DNA of 64,000 nt, from contig NZ_PSRR01000004.1 of assembly GCF_004296405.1 (NCBI RefSeq), positions 25,199 to 89,198 on the forward strand. Reading direction: 5' to 3'. Source of the stretch: Bradyrhizobium sp. Leo170 (GTDB taxonomy: Bacteria; Pseudomonadota; Alphaproteobacteria; Rhizobiales; Xanthobacteraceae). The notes beneath the pieces are model-generated. The model saw only the letters and a list, made by a program, of their open reading frames with translations, had not been told where the DNA came from and made no database searches. Every line of letters starts with the position of its first letter. Position 1 is the stretch's first letter. The position numbers and the translations under genes were made by a program. Shown here piece by piece: positions 1 to 8,367 of this stretch.

Positions 1-224
1 AAGGCGATCGGCAGAGCGGGCTTTGGAGGCCAGTCCTTGTAGAATATCTGGGCGCCGGAAATCATTGGGCTGGTGCTTTGCGCAGCTTGTGCCGAAGCTT
101 CCGTTTCCTCGCCCGCTGCCGAGGTGAAGCGAACGGTCAATGAAAGTCCGTACACAAGTGCGGTCGCGACGACTCTGCGTCGCCGTGTAATTGCAAGTGA
201 GCTGCCGAAATCCTTCCAGGCCAT
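1..224 (-). CDS. secreted alpha/beta hydrolase, chloroperoxidase-like (5' part only)
   Basis: The gene runs off the left edge, so only the first 74 codons are present and there is no stop. The start ATG at 224 is preceded by a GGAGAG ribosome site. The product opens with a run of four arginines followed by a hydrophobic stretch and an Ala-rich region, which looks like a signal peptide, possibly Tat type. Next comes a segment reading AQIFYKDWPPK, which matches the start of the non-haem chloroperoxidase-like alpha/beta hydrolases (usually GTQIFYKDWG). The catalytic residues lie outside the window, so the family call rests on the N-terminus alone. It lies 100 bp downstream of the AraC gene on the same strand. 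Confidence 0.6.
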   Translation of the reverse strand, partial: MAWKDFGSSLAITRRRRVVATALVYGLSLTVRFTSAAGEETEASAQAAQSTSPMISGAQIFYKDWPPKPALPIA

Positions 225-326
225 CGCTTCTCTCCGTCCGTTTGTAGGCGTGGGCACGGTGATGATGTAACGAACCTGATCTGCGACTGCCCCAGAGCGA
301 TTGCCGTACCTGCAGAGCGATTGCTG

Positions 327-1280
327 CTAGCGCATGCGTCGTCGCCAATCGCTTGGAGTCTCGCCGGTCAGCTTCTTGAACGCCGCCGCGAAGGCGGTCT
401 GGGAGGCGTAGCCAAGCGCCGCTGCGACCGACACGACGGATTCGTCAGTGTTGCGCAGCATGTTCATTGCCTGCTCGAGCCGGTACTGGCGCAGCCAGGC
501 GTGAGGCGAAAGCCCGGTGCTTTCCTTGAAGGCACGGCAGAAATGGAAGCGCGACAGGCCAGCGTCCGATGCAAGCGCAGCAAGAGAGACGTCCGCGTCG
601 CTGTCCGAGCGCAACCGCTCGATGGCACGGAGCAGGACCTTCGGCGGCAGCCCACCCATGGTCGGCTGAAACGTGGTTGGCGAGCCCGTGTGCGCAGCCA
701 GAAGGCGGGTGGCCAGAAGATTCGTGAGTTGCTGCCTGAACAGCGCATCCAGGGCCCCATTGCCCTCCAGGCAATCGGCCGCGCTCAAGAGCAATCGGGA
801 TGTAATGGGGTCGGGATGCGCCGTTCGCTCCAGGAGATCGCTCGGTGTGGCGGTGTCGGCTTCGCGGGCAACGCGCTTAAGCGTTGCGGGCGGAAGATAG
901 AGTTGAACGACATCAACAGGTTTCGGAATGTCCCACCGGGAGCTTGAGCCGGCCGGAATGATTATCACGACCCCAGGACGAAATGTTCCAATCGCAACCG
1001 ATCGTCCTGACCGCCGCTCCATGCGCTGCATCGAGCCGTTGTAAGCCATGATGACGTGGTCGGTCATGGGCTCGACGACGTCGTGCAATGGTTCATGTTT
1101 CCAGTGGGCGATCCCGGCACCGGAGGGATCCAACGCCATGCGGAAAGGCGCGGTCCCGAGCACACGGGCCATCTCCACATCGGCAGGACGCCCATCGGCA
1201 ATCGGCACGTTGCTCTGGCGCGCCTCAGATGCGGCTCGCGGGCTCTCCTGCAGTGGATCGCGCAAAATCGGCTTACTCAT
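327..1280 (-). CDS. AraC-family transcriptional regulator
   Basis: This 317-aa regulator has an N-terminal effector-binding region of about 200 residues and a C-terminal double helix-turn-helix AraC domain. The domain is recognisable from LAALASDAGLSRFHFCRAFK, the turn GLSPHAWLRQYRLEQA, and the second helix VSVAAALGYASQTAFAAAFK, ending in TGETPSDWRR. The ATG at 1280 (MSKPILRD) is preferred over an upstream in-frame start at 1316. A partial secreted hydrolase follows on the same strand and is a plausible target. The effector is unknown. The long upstream gap holds one copy of a dispersed repeat (1501-1566). Confidence 0.85.
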   Translation of the reverse strand: MSKPILRDPLQESPRAASEARQSNVPIADGRPADVEMARVLGTAPFRMALDPSGAGIAHWKHEPLHDVVEPMTDHVIMAYNGSMQRMERRSGRSVAIGTFRPGVVIIIPAGSSSRWDIPKPVDVVQLYLPPATLKRVAREADTATPSDLLERTAHPDPITSRLLLSAADCLEGNGALDALFRQQLTNLLATRLLAAHTGSPTTFQPTMGGLPPKVLLRAIERLRSDSDADVSLAALASDAGLSRFHFCRAFKESTGLSPHAWLRQYRLEQAMNMLRNTDESVVSVAAALGYASQTAFAAAFKKLTGETPSDWRRRMR

Positions 1281-2001
1281 GGGCGTATGCTCGCATTCCA
1301 AAGGCCATGCGCTCACTGCGCGCAGCCGTGTCGTGGGACAATGAGGCGTGGAGCCAGTGCCTCTCGTATGCTTCCAATGATGTTGGAAGGTGCTGCACGA
1401 GGGTATCGCGCAGCGAGTCTAGTCTCGCAGGTTCAGCGGATAGACTGACGCTTCTGCTCTCCGGTCTGGCGCCGTTCTTGGGTTCGAGGCTCGGTATGGG
1501 TTCTAAGGCCCGTAAAAGTCCGGCGTCTTTCCCAAAGCGGCCATGCTTTGCCAGATCCTGCTCCAAGCGCGCCATTGCGACACTTTGTGATTTGTCGCCC
1601 GAACTTCTGATCGAGATGGCCAAGCGACGCAGTAGCGCGCTTTCATGCGACAAAAGTCGTAATCATGTGCCGCGAACGCCATCGTCTTGCCGCTGTTGAA
1701 CAAGGTCGTTGAGCGAGTCGTTTCCCGCTCTCGGTCGGGGGCGCTGTCGGCTCTTTCACAAACGCACGCTGGAATCGCGCCGTGATTTGCCACCTCGTCG
1801 GGCGGAATGTTTCTTGCGACCAAGCCGCAAGGGTCGAATCAAATTGAAATCGCTTTGAAATTCATTTTGTCGTGATTGGTCCGGTATGCTGTCAGGACGG
1901 CTACGCATTCACCGGGCGAGCGTGGACAGTGGCTCACTGATCCTCGATACTGCCAGCGTGGCCTCGCGGACGACAATGACTCGCATGGTCCAATTCCATT
2001 G
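1281..2001. other. divergent intergenic region with one dispersed-repeat copy
   Basis: This 721-bp gap separates two divergent AraC genes. Two minus-strand open frames (1273-1653 and 1503-1823) overlap here, but neither resembles a known protein or has a convincing ribosome site. The only structure seen is the repeat at 1501-1566, shared with the sequence upstream of the catalase-like gene. Promoters of both regulators should lie here, but I could not place them. Confidence 0.5.
1501..1566 (-). repeat. dispersed repeat, copy 1
   Basis: About 65 bp resembles 3934-3998 in the same orientation. The best-conserved core is GTCCGGYGTCTTTCCCAAAG followed by CGGC. Read on the minus strand, both copies encode a peptide ending AALGKTPD-x-Y-x-x and a TAG stop at the same aligned position. 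They may therefore be remnants of one small gene or mobile element. Confidence 0.6.
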
Positions 2002-2943
2002 ATGAGGTCAACCAATATGAGACAGGCGGGCGCCTACGGTCAGAGGCTCGGGCGACGCTTCCGCCTGAAGGAGGCGCCCTCGCTGGTCACGCGTACATTG
2101 CGCAGCGCCGAACTCGCCGTGACTGAAACCCGGGACGATGATCCCGTGCCAGGTCTTTCCGGCTCGATGCCTTCTGAGGATGCCTATCTCGTCAGCCTCA
2201 AGTTTCGCGACTACCCGGACTGCGAGTGCTGGGAGCGCGGACGATGCGTCATCAAGACGGATGTCGATGGTGGCGCAACCTATCTGTACGACCTGAAGCG
2301 CAATCCCCGTTACGTGATCGACAAGCCGTTCCACTCCATCTTTTTCTATCTGCCGCGCGCGGCGCTCGACGATATCGCCAGGCAGGCCGGCGCACCGCTC
2401 ATTGGTGAACTCGCCTACGAGCCGGGTATCGGCCATGACGACGCGGTCGTCCGTCATCTCGGTGCGTCGCTTGTGGAAGGACTGCGTCGGCCGGACGAGA
2501 CCAACCAGCTGTTCGTCGATCACATGATGCTCGCGCTCACCGCGCACGTCGCCCAGACCTATGGCGGACTGAAGCGTGCCACCGAACCGGCCCGCGGCGG
2601 TCTTGCCCCGTGGCAGGAGAAGCGCGCCTGCGAAAGGCTCGAATCCGACCTCGCCGGAAAGATTTCATTGGAGCAAGTCGCGGCGGAGTTTGACCTCTCG
2701 GTCAGTCATTTCTCACGCGCATTTCGCATCTCCACCGGCCTGCCGCCGCACCAGTGGCTGCTTCGCCAGCGCGTGAAGGCGGCCAAGCAGTTGATGACTG
2801 TTCGCGACCTGCCGCTGTCCGAGGTTGCGATATCGGCCGGCTTTGCCAATCAAAGCCACTTCACGCGGGTCTTTTCGTCCGTGGTCGGCGTCAGCCCGGG
2901 AGCGTGGCGTCGCGAAGCGCTCAGCGCCCCGGACGAGAAGTAA
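2002..2943 (+). CDS. AraC-family transcriptional regulator
   Basis: This regulator is 313 aa from the ATG at 2002; 2017 is an alternative start, while the longest frame begins at a TTG at 1876 and adds residues without family character. The C-terminal AraC domain is clear: SLEQVAAEFDLSVSHFSRAF, TGLPPHQWLLRQRV, then LSEVAISAGFANQSHFTRVF and GVSPGAWRRE. The N-terminal 180 residues form the presumed sensor. It is divergent from the AraC gene at 327-1280 and convergent with the catalase-like gene, whose stop lies 30 bp away. Its targets are unknown. Confidence 0.88.
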   Translation: MRSTNMRQAGAYGQRLGRRFRLKEAPSLVTRTLRSAELAVTETRDDDPVPGLSGSMPSEDAYLVSLKFRDYPDCECWERGRCVIKTDVDGGATYLYDLKRNPRYVIDKPFHSIFFYLPRAALDDIARQAGAPLIGELAYEPGIGHDDAVVRHLGASLVEGLRRPDETNQLFVDHMMLALTAHVAQTYGGLKRATEPARGGLAPWQEKRACERLESDLAGKISLEQVAAEFDLSVSHFSRAFRISTGLPPHQWLLRQRVKAAKQLMTVRDLPLSEVAISAGFANQSHFTRVFSSVVGVSPGAWRREALSAPDEK

Positions 2944-2973
2944 CTTAAGGATAATACCGGGCGCCTCGTCCGA

Positions 2974-3900
2974 TCAGCGACGCTTCGCCAGTGAGACGGT
3001 GTAGGCGGCGTGGCGCGCCGCAAAGATCTCGTCCGGCGGATGGCCGATGCCTTCGGCGAGATTTGCTGGATCGAAGATGGACGCGTCGCACGCATCATTC
3101 GCTTCAGGACCGGTGATGACGATCGTTCCCAGCCGCACCGCTTCGCGATTGTCCTCATCCGGCCATCGAATGGTCACGTCCATGGTGGGATCGCCGGGAC
3201 GGTCGAGCAGCGCCATCACGTTGAACCGGACATCGCCTGCCGCGATCCGGTTTTCGAGGTCACCATGCAGAAAGTCGGCGGACTTCGCTTTGGCCTCGTC
3301 CTCGGTCAGCGTGATGTCTCCGCCGACAGGAACGACCATGAACTTGATGAATCGCGTCTCGCCCTTCGAATTCGTTGCGGGAAAGCAGTGCACTCCCCAA
3401 TAGGTCGTGCCGGCAAAACTCCCGGGCAGTGGACGCGCGGCGATGTAGTTTGCCTGATGCAGCGTTTCGGGATTGGCGGCGGAGAACGCCTTGACCTTCG
3501 CCATATCCGGCTTGCCGTCCGATCCCGGAATCCGCGCCTTGAGGAACGCCTGCATCTGGTCGAGCGTCCTTGCAAAATGCACCGGAGCGCTTTCCACGAG
3601 AATATCCGAGCGATGGCGATCGTCGCCAAGCCTGAAGCTGAAGCCGCGCAGCACGAGGTTGTTTGTATCCGCGACGTTAGGATTGCCGCCACCCACCGAG
3701 AAGCGCGCCAGCACGCGCGACGGTCTGGTGAAACTTGGGGATTTCGTAATCTCCGCCGCCCGATCCGACGGGGCATAGGTGCCGCGAACGCAACGGCCCT
3801 TGGCAAAGCTCGCGCGCACCTTTGGCGGATCGCCAGCTACCGCTTTCAGGGCATCGACGATGGACGCGGGCGTGGCCGCGCCAGTTGGGAACCGGGACAT
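2974..3900 (-). CDS. catalase-related (SrpA-like) protein with substituted distal His
   Basis: This 308-aa protein has the minimal haem-catalase fold of SrpA-type peroxidases. It carries the RVLARFSVGGGNP segment, the central beta-barrel and a C-terminal R296-x3-Y300, which would supply the proximal Tyr haem ligand. The usual distal-His motif HAKG reads F32-A-K-G here, so the residue needed for normal catalase chemistry is missing. The ATG at 3900 (MSRFPTG) is preferred to a TTG at 3927. The protein may bind haem but have altered or no peroxidase activity. A copy of the dispersed repeat lies just upstream. Confidence 0.8.
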   Translation of the reverse strand: MSRFPTGAATPASIVDALKAVAGDPPKVRASFAKGRCVRGTYAPSDRAAEITKSPSFTRPSRVLARFSVGGGNPNVADTNNLVLRGFSFRLGDDRHRSDILVESAPVHFARTLDQMQAFLKARIPGSDGKPDMAKVKAFSAANPETLHQANYIAARPLPGSFAGTTYWGVHCFPATNSKGETRFIKFMVVPVGGDITLTEDEAKAKSADFLHGDLENRIAAGDVRFNVMALLDRPGDPTMDVTIRWPDEDNREAVRLGTIVITGPEANDACDASIFDPANLAEGIGHPPDEIFAARHAAYTVSLAKRR

Positions 3901-3933
3901 GGCGGGACCTTGGCTTTGAGTGTTCAATACGAG

Positions 3934-3998
3934 TTCTAGGCGACGTACCGGTCCGGTGTCTTTCCCAAAGCGGCTGTCCCTTGTCCGATCCTGCTGCT
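3934..3998 (-). repeat. dispersed repeat, copy 2
   Basis: This is the second copy of the element at 1501-1566. The 24-bp core differs by one base and the flanks are more diverged. It begins 34 bp upstream of the catalase-like start codon, so it sits where a promoter or 5' leader would be. Confidence 0.6.
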
Positions 3999-4159
3999 AC
4001 TAGCCATCGCTGACGAGAGGGGCAGGTCGTCGCGCACGTTACACCTGTAACACGATAGGCCGGTCTCGAAATTATTTCGTATCGCTTGCCCCATAGCGTC
4101 TGCAGTGGCCGACATTTCATCGTCCAACGCATCGATTTTGATTTTTGGGGCAATACAGG

Positions 4160-5110
4160 ATGTTCGAATGGCTCGAGCCCGCGGCGTTGGTCGTCATCGC
4201 GGGATTGCTGGCATGCTCAAGTATTCGTGGCTGGCGATCGAAGAAACCAATTGTCAAATGGGGCGGAGCAGGTTTGGCGGCTTTGGCTTCCGTCATTGCC
4301 TTCTCGATCAGCGTGCTGCTGACCATCGGACTGTTCAAGCTGCACGCACGCAGTGCGCCAGGCGTGGACTTGAAGGTTGCGGGGACCGCGGAGCAAATCC
4401 GGCGCGGCCAGACGATCGCGGACAGCTTTTGCAGCGGCTGCCATACCAGGACCGACACGCTCACCGGCGGCGGGGATCTCGGCAAGGATATCTCGTTGCC
4501 GATCGGTTCGTTTATAGCCGCCAACCTCACGCCGGTCGGGCAATTAAGCCGGTGGTCGGACGGCGATATTTTCCGCGCCATTCGCAACGGGGTCGATCCT
4601 GACGGTCGCTGGCTTGTCATCATGTCCTACACCAATGCCGGAAAGCTGAGCGACGAGGACACCAAAGCGGTGATTGCCTATCTCCGCAGTCTGCCTGCTC
4701 TGGGAGAAAAGACGATAAATCCGGCCGATCGTCTCACCCCGCTGGGCATCGCGATGTTGGGCGCGGGCATGCTGCCAACGGGCAAGCCCGTCTCAACAGA
4801 ACATGTTACCGCGCCACCAAAAGGTCCCACGTCGCGATACGGTGAATATCTCATTTCGTATCAAGACTGCCGCGAATGCCATGGCAAGGATCTGACCGGC
4901 GGCAAACCCGGCCAGCTCGCGCCGCTAGGGCCCGACCTCAATGTCGTAAAGGGCTGGAAATTCCAGGAGTTCGTCGCCACCATGAGGACCGGTGTCGATC
5001 CGAACGGTCACACCCTCGGCAATCAGATGCCGTGGCAGCCGATCGGCAGGATGGAAGATGACGACCTTCGCGCCGTTTATGAGTATCTGACGCATCTGCC
5101 CGCAGCCTGA
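4160..5110 (+). CDS. membrane-anchored dihaem cytochrome c
   Basis: This 316-aa protein begins with two hydrophobic helices (about residues 7-22 and 36-60). Two cytochrome c domains follow in the periplasm, with haem motifs CSGCH at 91-95 and CRECH at 237-241. The layout resembles cytochrome subunits that pass electrons from periplasmic dehydrogenases to the respiratory chain. No dehydrogenase lies next to it, so the partner is unknown. The ATG at 4160 (MFEWLEP) is chosen over a TTG at 4145. Confidence 0.85.
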   Translation: MFEWLEPAALVVIAGLLACSSIRGWRSKKPIVKWGGAGLAALASVIAFSISVLLTIGLFKLHARSAPGVDLKVAGTAEQIRRGQTIADSFCSGCHTRTDTLTGGGDLGKDISLPIGSFIAANLTPVGQLSRWSDGDIFRAIRNGVDPDGRWLVIMSYTNAGKLSDEDTKAVIAYLRSLPALGEKTINPADRLTPLGIAMLGAGMLPTGKPVSTEHVTAPPKGPTSRYGEYLISYQDCRECHGKDLTGGKPGQLAPLGPDLNVVKGWKFQEFVATMRTGVDPNGHTLGNQMPWQPIGRMEDDDLRAVYEYLTHLPAA

Positions 5111-5147
5111 ACAACCCCGTGCGGCGCTCGCATCCTTAGAATGAGGG

Positions 5148-5330
5148 CTAGTTTTTCGGGCTCGAATCCGCGCCCAGCAATTGGCCGGTCTTGCGGCTGA
5201 GAAAATGCAGTCGCGTGCAGGCGGGGCAGCTTACCGCCGTGAATTCGTTCTGATCGGTATTATCTTCCTCGTCCAGGCTGTGCTGAACGTTGAGATGGGT
5301 ATTGGGGCAGACGAAGATGAAATGTCTCAT
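5148..5330 (-). CDS. small conserved protein with CxxC pair
   Basis: This is a 60-aa product starting MRHFIFVCPNTHLNVQH, with a second segment SCPACTRLHFLSRKTGQLLG. The Cys in FVCP plus the CPAC pair suggest a small zinc-ribbon-like fold. Similar short proteins, as I recall, are common in Bradyrhizobium genomes; their function is unknown. The ATG at 5330 lies within a much longer open frame whose upstream part overlaps a gene on the other strand and is not credible. Confidence 0.6.
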   Translation of the reverse strand: MRHFIFVCPNTHLNVQHSLDEEDNTDQNEFTAVSCPACTRLHFLSRKTGQLLGADSSPKN

Positions 5331-5573
5331 CCGCTCTTTGTCGAAGATCTGCAATCGGACGATTTGATCTAGCGCAAGGTTTTGGCCCGCGGAGGCGAAA
5401 TGCCCCCACGGCCCGGTGCCGTTATATGACGCGCGATGCATCCGGATGGTTTGATCCAGAACAAACCGCGGAGAATGGTACCGAGATAGCCTGCTGTCGT
5501 TGTCGAATCGTGTGCAGCTACGACCACGTTTCGCGCCGTTCGGCAGACTGAGGACAAGTACCGGAGCTTCATC

Positions 5574-6020
5574 ATGGGCAAACTCAAGATTCCGCATGAC
5601 GCCATCGTATTCGTGGGCGACGGGCGGAAAGCGCTGTTCCTCCGCAACGAGGGCGATGAGAAATTCCCCAATCTGAAGACCGAGCGAGTCTTTGAGCAGC
5701 AAAATCCCTCGACCCATGATCAGGGCAGCGAGCGGCCCGGACGCACGAAGAAGCCGGGTTCGGGGCAGCGAAGTACGGTCGAGCCGGTGGACTGGCATGA
5801 TCTCGAAGAGCACCGGTTCGCGCGACAGGTGGCGGCGGCCGCCGAGCAGGTCATCCGCAGCGGCAAGGCAAAGGCCCTCGTCGTCGTGGCCCCGCCGCGA
5901 ACCCTGGCGGAGCTTCGAGTTGCCTTTCATGCTGACGTGAAACGGCATATCCTGGCTGAGTTCGACAAGGATCTCACCAAGCATCCTGTCGGCGAAATCG
6001 AAAGGCATCTGGTTGGATGA
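5574..6020 (+). CDS. host-attachment family protein
   Basis: This 148-aa protein matches the family annotated 'protein required for attachment to host cells'. It has the N-terminal VFVGDGRKALFLRNEG segment, a charged linker, and the C-terminal AKALVVVAPPRTLAELR strand-helix typical of the family. No signal peptide is visible, so the protein is probably cytoplasmic despite the family name. The ATG at 5574 gives the family's usual length. It is transcribed alone; the neighbours do not suggest a pathway. Confidence 0.75.
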   Translation: MGKLKIPHDAIVFVGDGRKALFLRNEGDEKFPNLKTERVFEQQNPSTHDQGSERPGRTKKPGSGQRSTVEPVDWHDLEEHRFARQVAAAAEQVIRSGKAKALVVVAPPRTLAELRVAFHADVKRHILAEFDKDLTKHPVGEIERHLVG

Positions 6021-6368
6021 TCCGCGGGTGATGCCCGCTGATCTTGATGCATAACGTGTTCTCACGCGCCTCTGCGGGAGAAAATGATGTCCTCTGTTCC
6101 TCGAAAGCGGCGTGATGCAGTGTGGCCAAGCGTCGCTCGGAAATCGTCTGGTCTCACGGACCCATCGTTCCGAAAATCACACCGCGCTTTGATGCCGCCG
6201 CGTTTGAAAGCGGAAAGTTCGGGCATGGAGGACGGCGTCCACCTGTGGTTCCGCGCCTGGTGGGGATCTGCGCTGCAATTTCGGGTCATCGCCTATTCGG
6301 CTTGCGCGAGATCAACGCGAGGCCTCGCGGGCTGGCTCAGCTAGCAGAGGAAAAGAGGAGCTACGCGG
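6021..6368. other. gap without a supported gene
   Basis: In this 348-bp gap I found only overlapping short frames without family resemblance. It ends with the GAGGAAAAGAGGAG ribosome site of the small gene at 6369. Confidence 0.4.
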
Positions 6369-6581
6369 ATGGCGCGCTTCATTGCCCGATTTTACAAAAA
6401 TGTGCTCGGCGAGAACGGCCAGGTCGGCGACATCTGCCAGTGCACGGTGGACCTCGACGTCCCGGACGACGCGCAAGCAGTGGACGTTGCCAAGCAGAAA
6501 TTCTGCGAGATGCACGGGGTTCGTGATTGGACCCTGCACGCCGATCGGCTCGAGGTGGAGCCGGCTGACTTTCCGTCGTAG
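6369..6581 (+). CDS. small conserved hypothetical protein
   Basis: This 70-aa soluble protein starts MARFIARFYKNVLGENG and contains two Cys in DICQC. It has a good purine-rich ribosome site just upstream. The pattern of alternating strands and one helix around VDVAKQKFCEMHGV looks like a folded domain. I do not recognise a function. Confidence 0.6.
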   Translation: MARFIARFYKNVLGENGQVGDICQCTVDLDVPDDAQAVDVAKQKFCEMHGVRDWTLHADRLEVEPADFPS

Positions 6582-6650
6582 GCAGCACGAATCCGGGCCT
6601 GCGTGCTATGCACGCATCCCGGAATGACGCTTGTGTGGGGCTAAGCCTCG

Positions 6651-7028
6651 TTACGGACAGGGATGGCGGTAACCGTCGTTGCCGAGATAGGTGCCCGAGG
6701 CGGGATCATAGGAGCGGAAGCGCTGCGCGCAGTAAGCTTGGGCGTTTGCGGCTTGTGCCTGGCTGGATGCAATGGCACCGCCGATGATGGCGCCGGCGGC
6801 GAGTCCGCCAAGCACGGCCGCGCCGGTTCCGTATCCTCGTCCCCCATATCCGCGACGGCCGTAACCATAATGGCGGTAACCGGGACCACCATGCCAGCGG
6901 CGGTATTGCACCTGCTGTGCCGAAGACTCCTGTACCATCGGGGACGGCATCATCGGCGCGGCTCGAACAGGTAGGGATGCCGATATCGTCAGCGCTGTGG
7001 CGGCGGCCATCAAGAAAATCCTACGCAT
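6651..7028 (-). CDS. BA14K-family secreted protein
   Basis: This 125-aa product has a signal peptide (MRRIFLMAAATALTIS), a Gly/Tyr/Arg-rich middle and a glycine-zipper-like segment (AAGAIIGGAIA). The C-terminal BA14K signature is CAQRFRSYDPASGTYLG. BA14K proteins are small alphaproteobacterial envelope proteins, with a lectin-like role reported in Brucella. The ATG at 7028 places the signal peptide correctly; a longer frame from 7067 does not. A second BA14K gene lies at 27,035. Confidence 0.85.
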   Translation of the reverse strand: MRRIFLMAAATALTISASLPVRAAPMMPSPMVQESSAQQVQYRRWHGGPGYRHYGYGRRGYGGRGYGTGAAVLGGLAAGAIIGGAIASSQAQAANAQAYCAQRFRSYDPASGTYLGNDGYRHPCP

Positions 7029-7383
7029 GTTCACGGCTTGCTCCTTTTCTTGTTTAGTTGGGAACACAACGGCCGTGCTGCCGAACGGTTCCCGGGACTT
7101 CCCGCTCGCGACGACAGAGAGTCAGCGAAGCGTTAACTCCCAGTACAAGATTCCGCCCCTGCGGTCATCACAAGATCAGTCGGCCCTCACGTGCGAATAT
7201 GAAGGGCTCCGTTGCATCTCTGCCGTGTGATCCGATTCGCCTTCGGATGCTTTTTTGGGCCGAAAACGCCAATTTTTGCCGAAACTTTCAGCGCGCGTGA
7301 TCGCGCTTGCCGCGCTACCTAAATGCTGTGGGCGAGGGTGGCGCTTCATGGTCGTGAGGCGGACGCGAAGGAGGGTAATCAAC
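7029..7383. other. intergenic region between divergent genes
   Basis: This 355-bp gap lies between the BA14K gene and the oxygenase that opens the catabolic block. It should hold both promoters. I see no gene; the open frames crossing it show no protein-like features. Confidence 0.4.
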
Positions 7384-8355
7384 ATGCTCGAAGCGGCACG
7401 GGTTTCGCAGTCCAGTCTGCCGGTGATCGATATCTCCGGCCTATCGTCGCCAAACCTGTCGGATCGCAAGGCGGTTGCCGCCAAGCTGCGCGCCGCCTGT
7501 TTGTACAACGGCTTCTTCTACATCTCGAACCATGGCGTCGACGAAGAGCTTATCGCCGATGTCTTCGCCGAGGCTGCTGCCTTCTTCGATCTATCGCCCG
7601 AGATAAAGGCCGAGGTCGACAAGTCGCGCTCGAAGGCCAATCGCGGCTACGAGCCGCTGCAGGGCCAGACGCTGGAGCCCGGCGCGCCGCCCGACCTCAA
7701 GGAAGGCTATTATGTCGGGCCCGAGCATACGCGTGACGATCCGCGCGTGCTCGCCGGCATGTTTAATCACGGCGCCAACCAGTGGCCGTCGTCGCGGCCG
7801 AACTTCAAGCCGGTGATGGAAGCCTATCTCAACGTGATGCTGGACCTGTCGGCGCGGATGATGGGCGGCATCGCGCTGTCGCTCGATTTGCCCGAAGACT
7901 ATTTCGAGGGTTATTGCACCGACGCTATGGCGACCGTGCGGCTGCTGCACTATCCGCCGCAGCCTGCAAACGGCAATCCGGATCAGAAAGGCGCCGGCGC
8001 GCACACCGATTTCGGCGGGCTGACACTGTTGCGCCAGGGCGATGTCGGCGGCCTGCAGGTCTGGGACCAGGCAACCGGCGGCTGGATCCATGCCGACCCC
8101 GTGCCTGGCACCTACGTCGTCAATCTCGGCGACATGATCGCGCGCTGGACCAACGACAAATACCGCTCAACGCTCCATCGCGTGGTCAACGTATCAGGCC
8201 GCGAGCGCTATTCGGTGCCGTTCTTCTACACCGGCAATTACGCGCACACGGTCGAATGCATCCCGACCTGCCTTGCACCGGGCGAGCAGCCGAAATACCC
8301 GCCGATCACGGTCGAGGAGCATATGCGCGCGATGTACAAGCGGACCTACAAGTAG
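7384..8355 (+). CDS. 2-oxoglutarate/Fe(II)-dependent oxygenase (isopenicillin N synthase-like)
   Basis: This 323-aa enzyme has the DIOX_N region at the start (LPVIDISGL, CLYNGFFYISNHGV) and a C-terminal jelly-roll. The iron triad is H207-x-D209 (GAHTDFGG) and H265 (STLHRVVN), with R275-x-S277 to bind 2-oxoglutarate. It should hydroxylate, desaturate or demethylate a small molecule. A GGAGG site precedes the ATG at 7384, which is why I reject the longer frame from 7255. The hydrolase at 8368 and the first molybdenum-hydroxylase operon follow on the same strand, so it probably belongs to that pathway. The substrate is unknown. Confidence 0.88.
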   Translation: MLEAARVSQSSLPVIDISGLSSPNLSDRKAVAAKLRAACLYNGFFYISNHGVDEELIADVFAEAAAFFDLSPEIKAEVDKSRSKANRGYEPLQGQTLEPGAPPDLKEGYYVGPEHTRDDPRVLAGMFNHGANQWPSSRPNFKPVMEAYLNVMLDLSARMMGGIALSLDLPEDYFEGYCTDAMATVRLLHYPPQPANGNPDQKGAGAHTDFGGLTLLRQGDVGGLQVWDQATGGWIHADPVPGTYVVNLGDMIARWTNDKYRSTLHRVVNVSGRERYSVPFFYTGNYAHTVECIPTCLAPGEQPKYPPITVEEHMRAMYKRTYK

Positions 8356-8367
8356 TCGGTCGTCGCC

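Noticed and set aside
321..947. Long plus-strand frame inside the first AraC gene
   Set aside because: It is antisense to a clear AraC-family protein and shows no family resemblance; such frames are expected in high-GC DNA.
3010..3939. 309-codon plus-strand frame over the catalase-like gene
   Set aside because: It is antisense to the catalase-like gene and has no ribosome site.
5331..6065. Minus-strand extension of the frame ending at 5148
   Set aside because: Its upstream part lies antisense to the host-attachment gene and reads as low-quality protein; only the last 60 codons look real.
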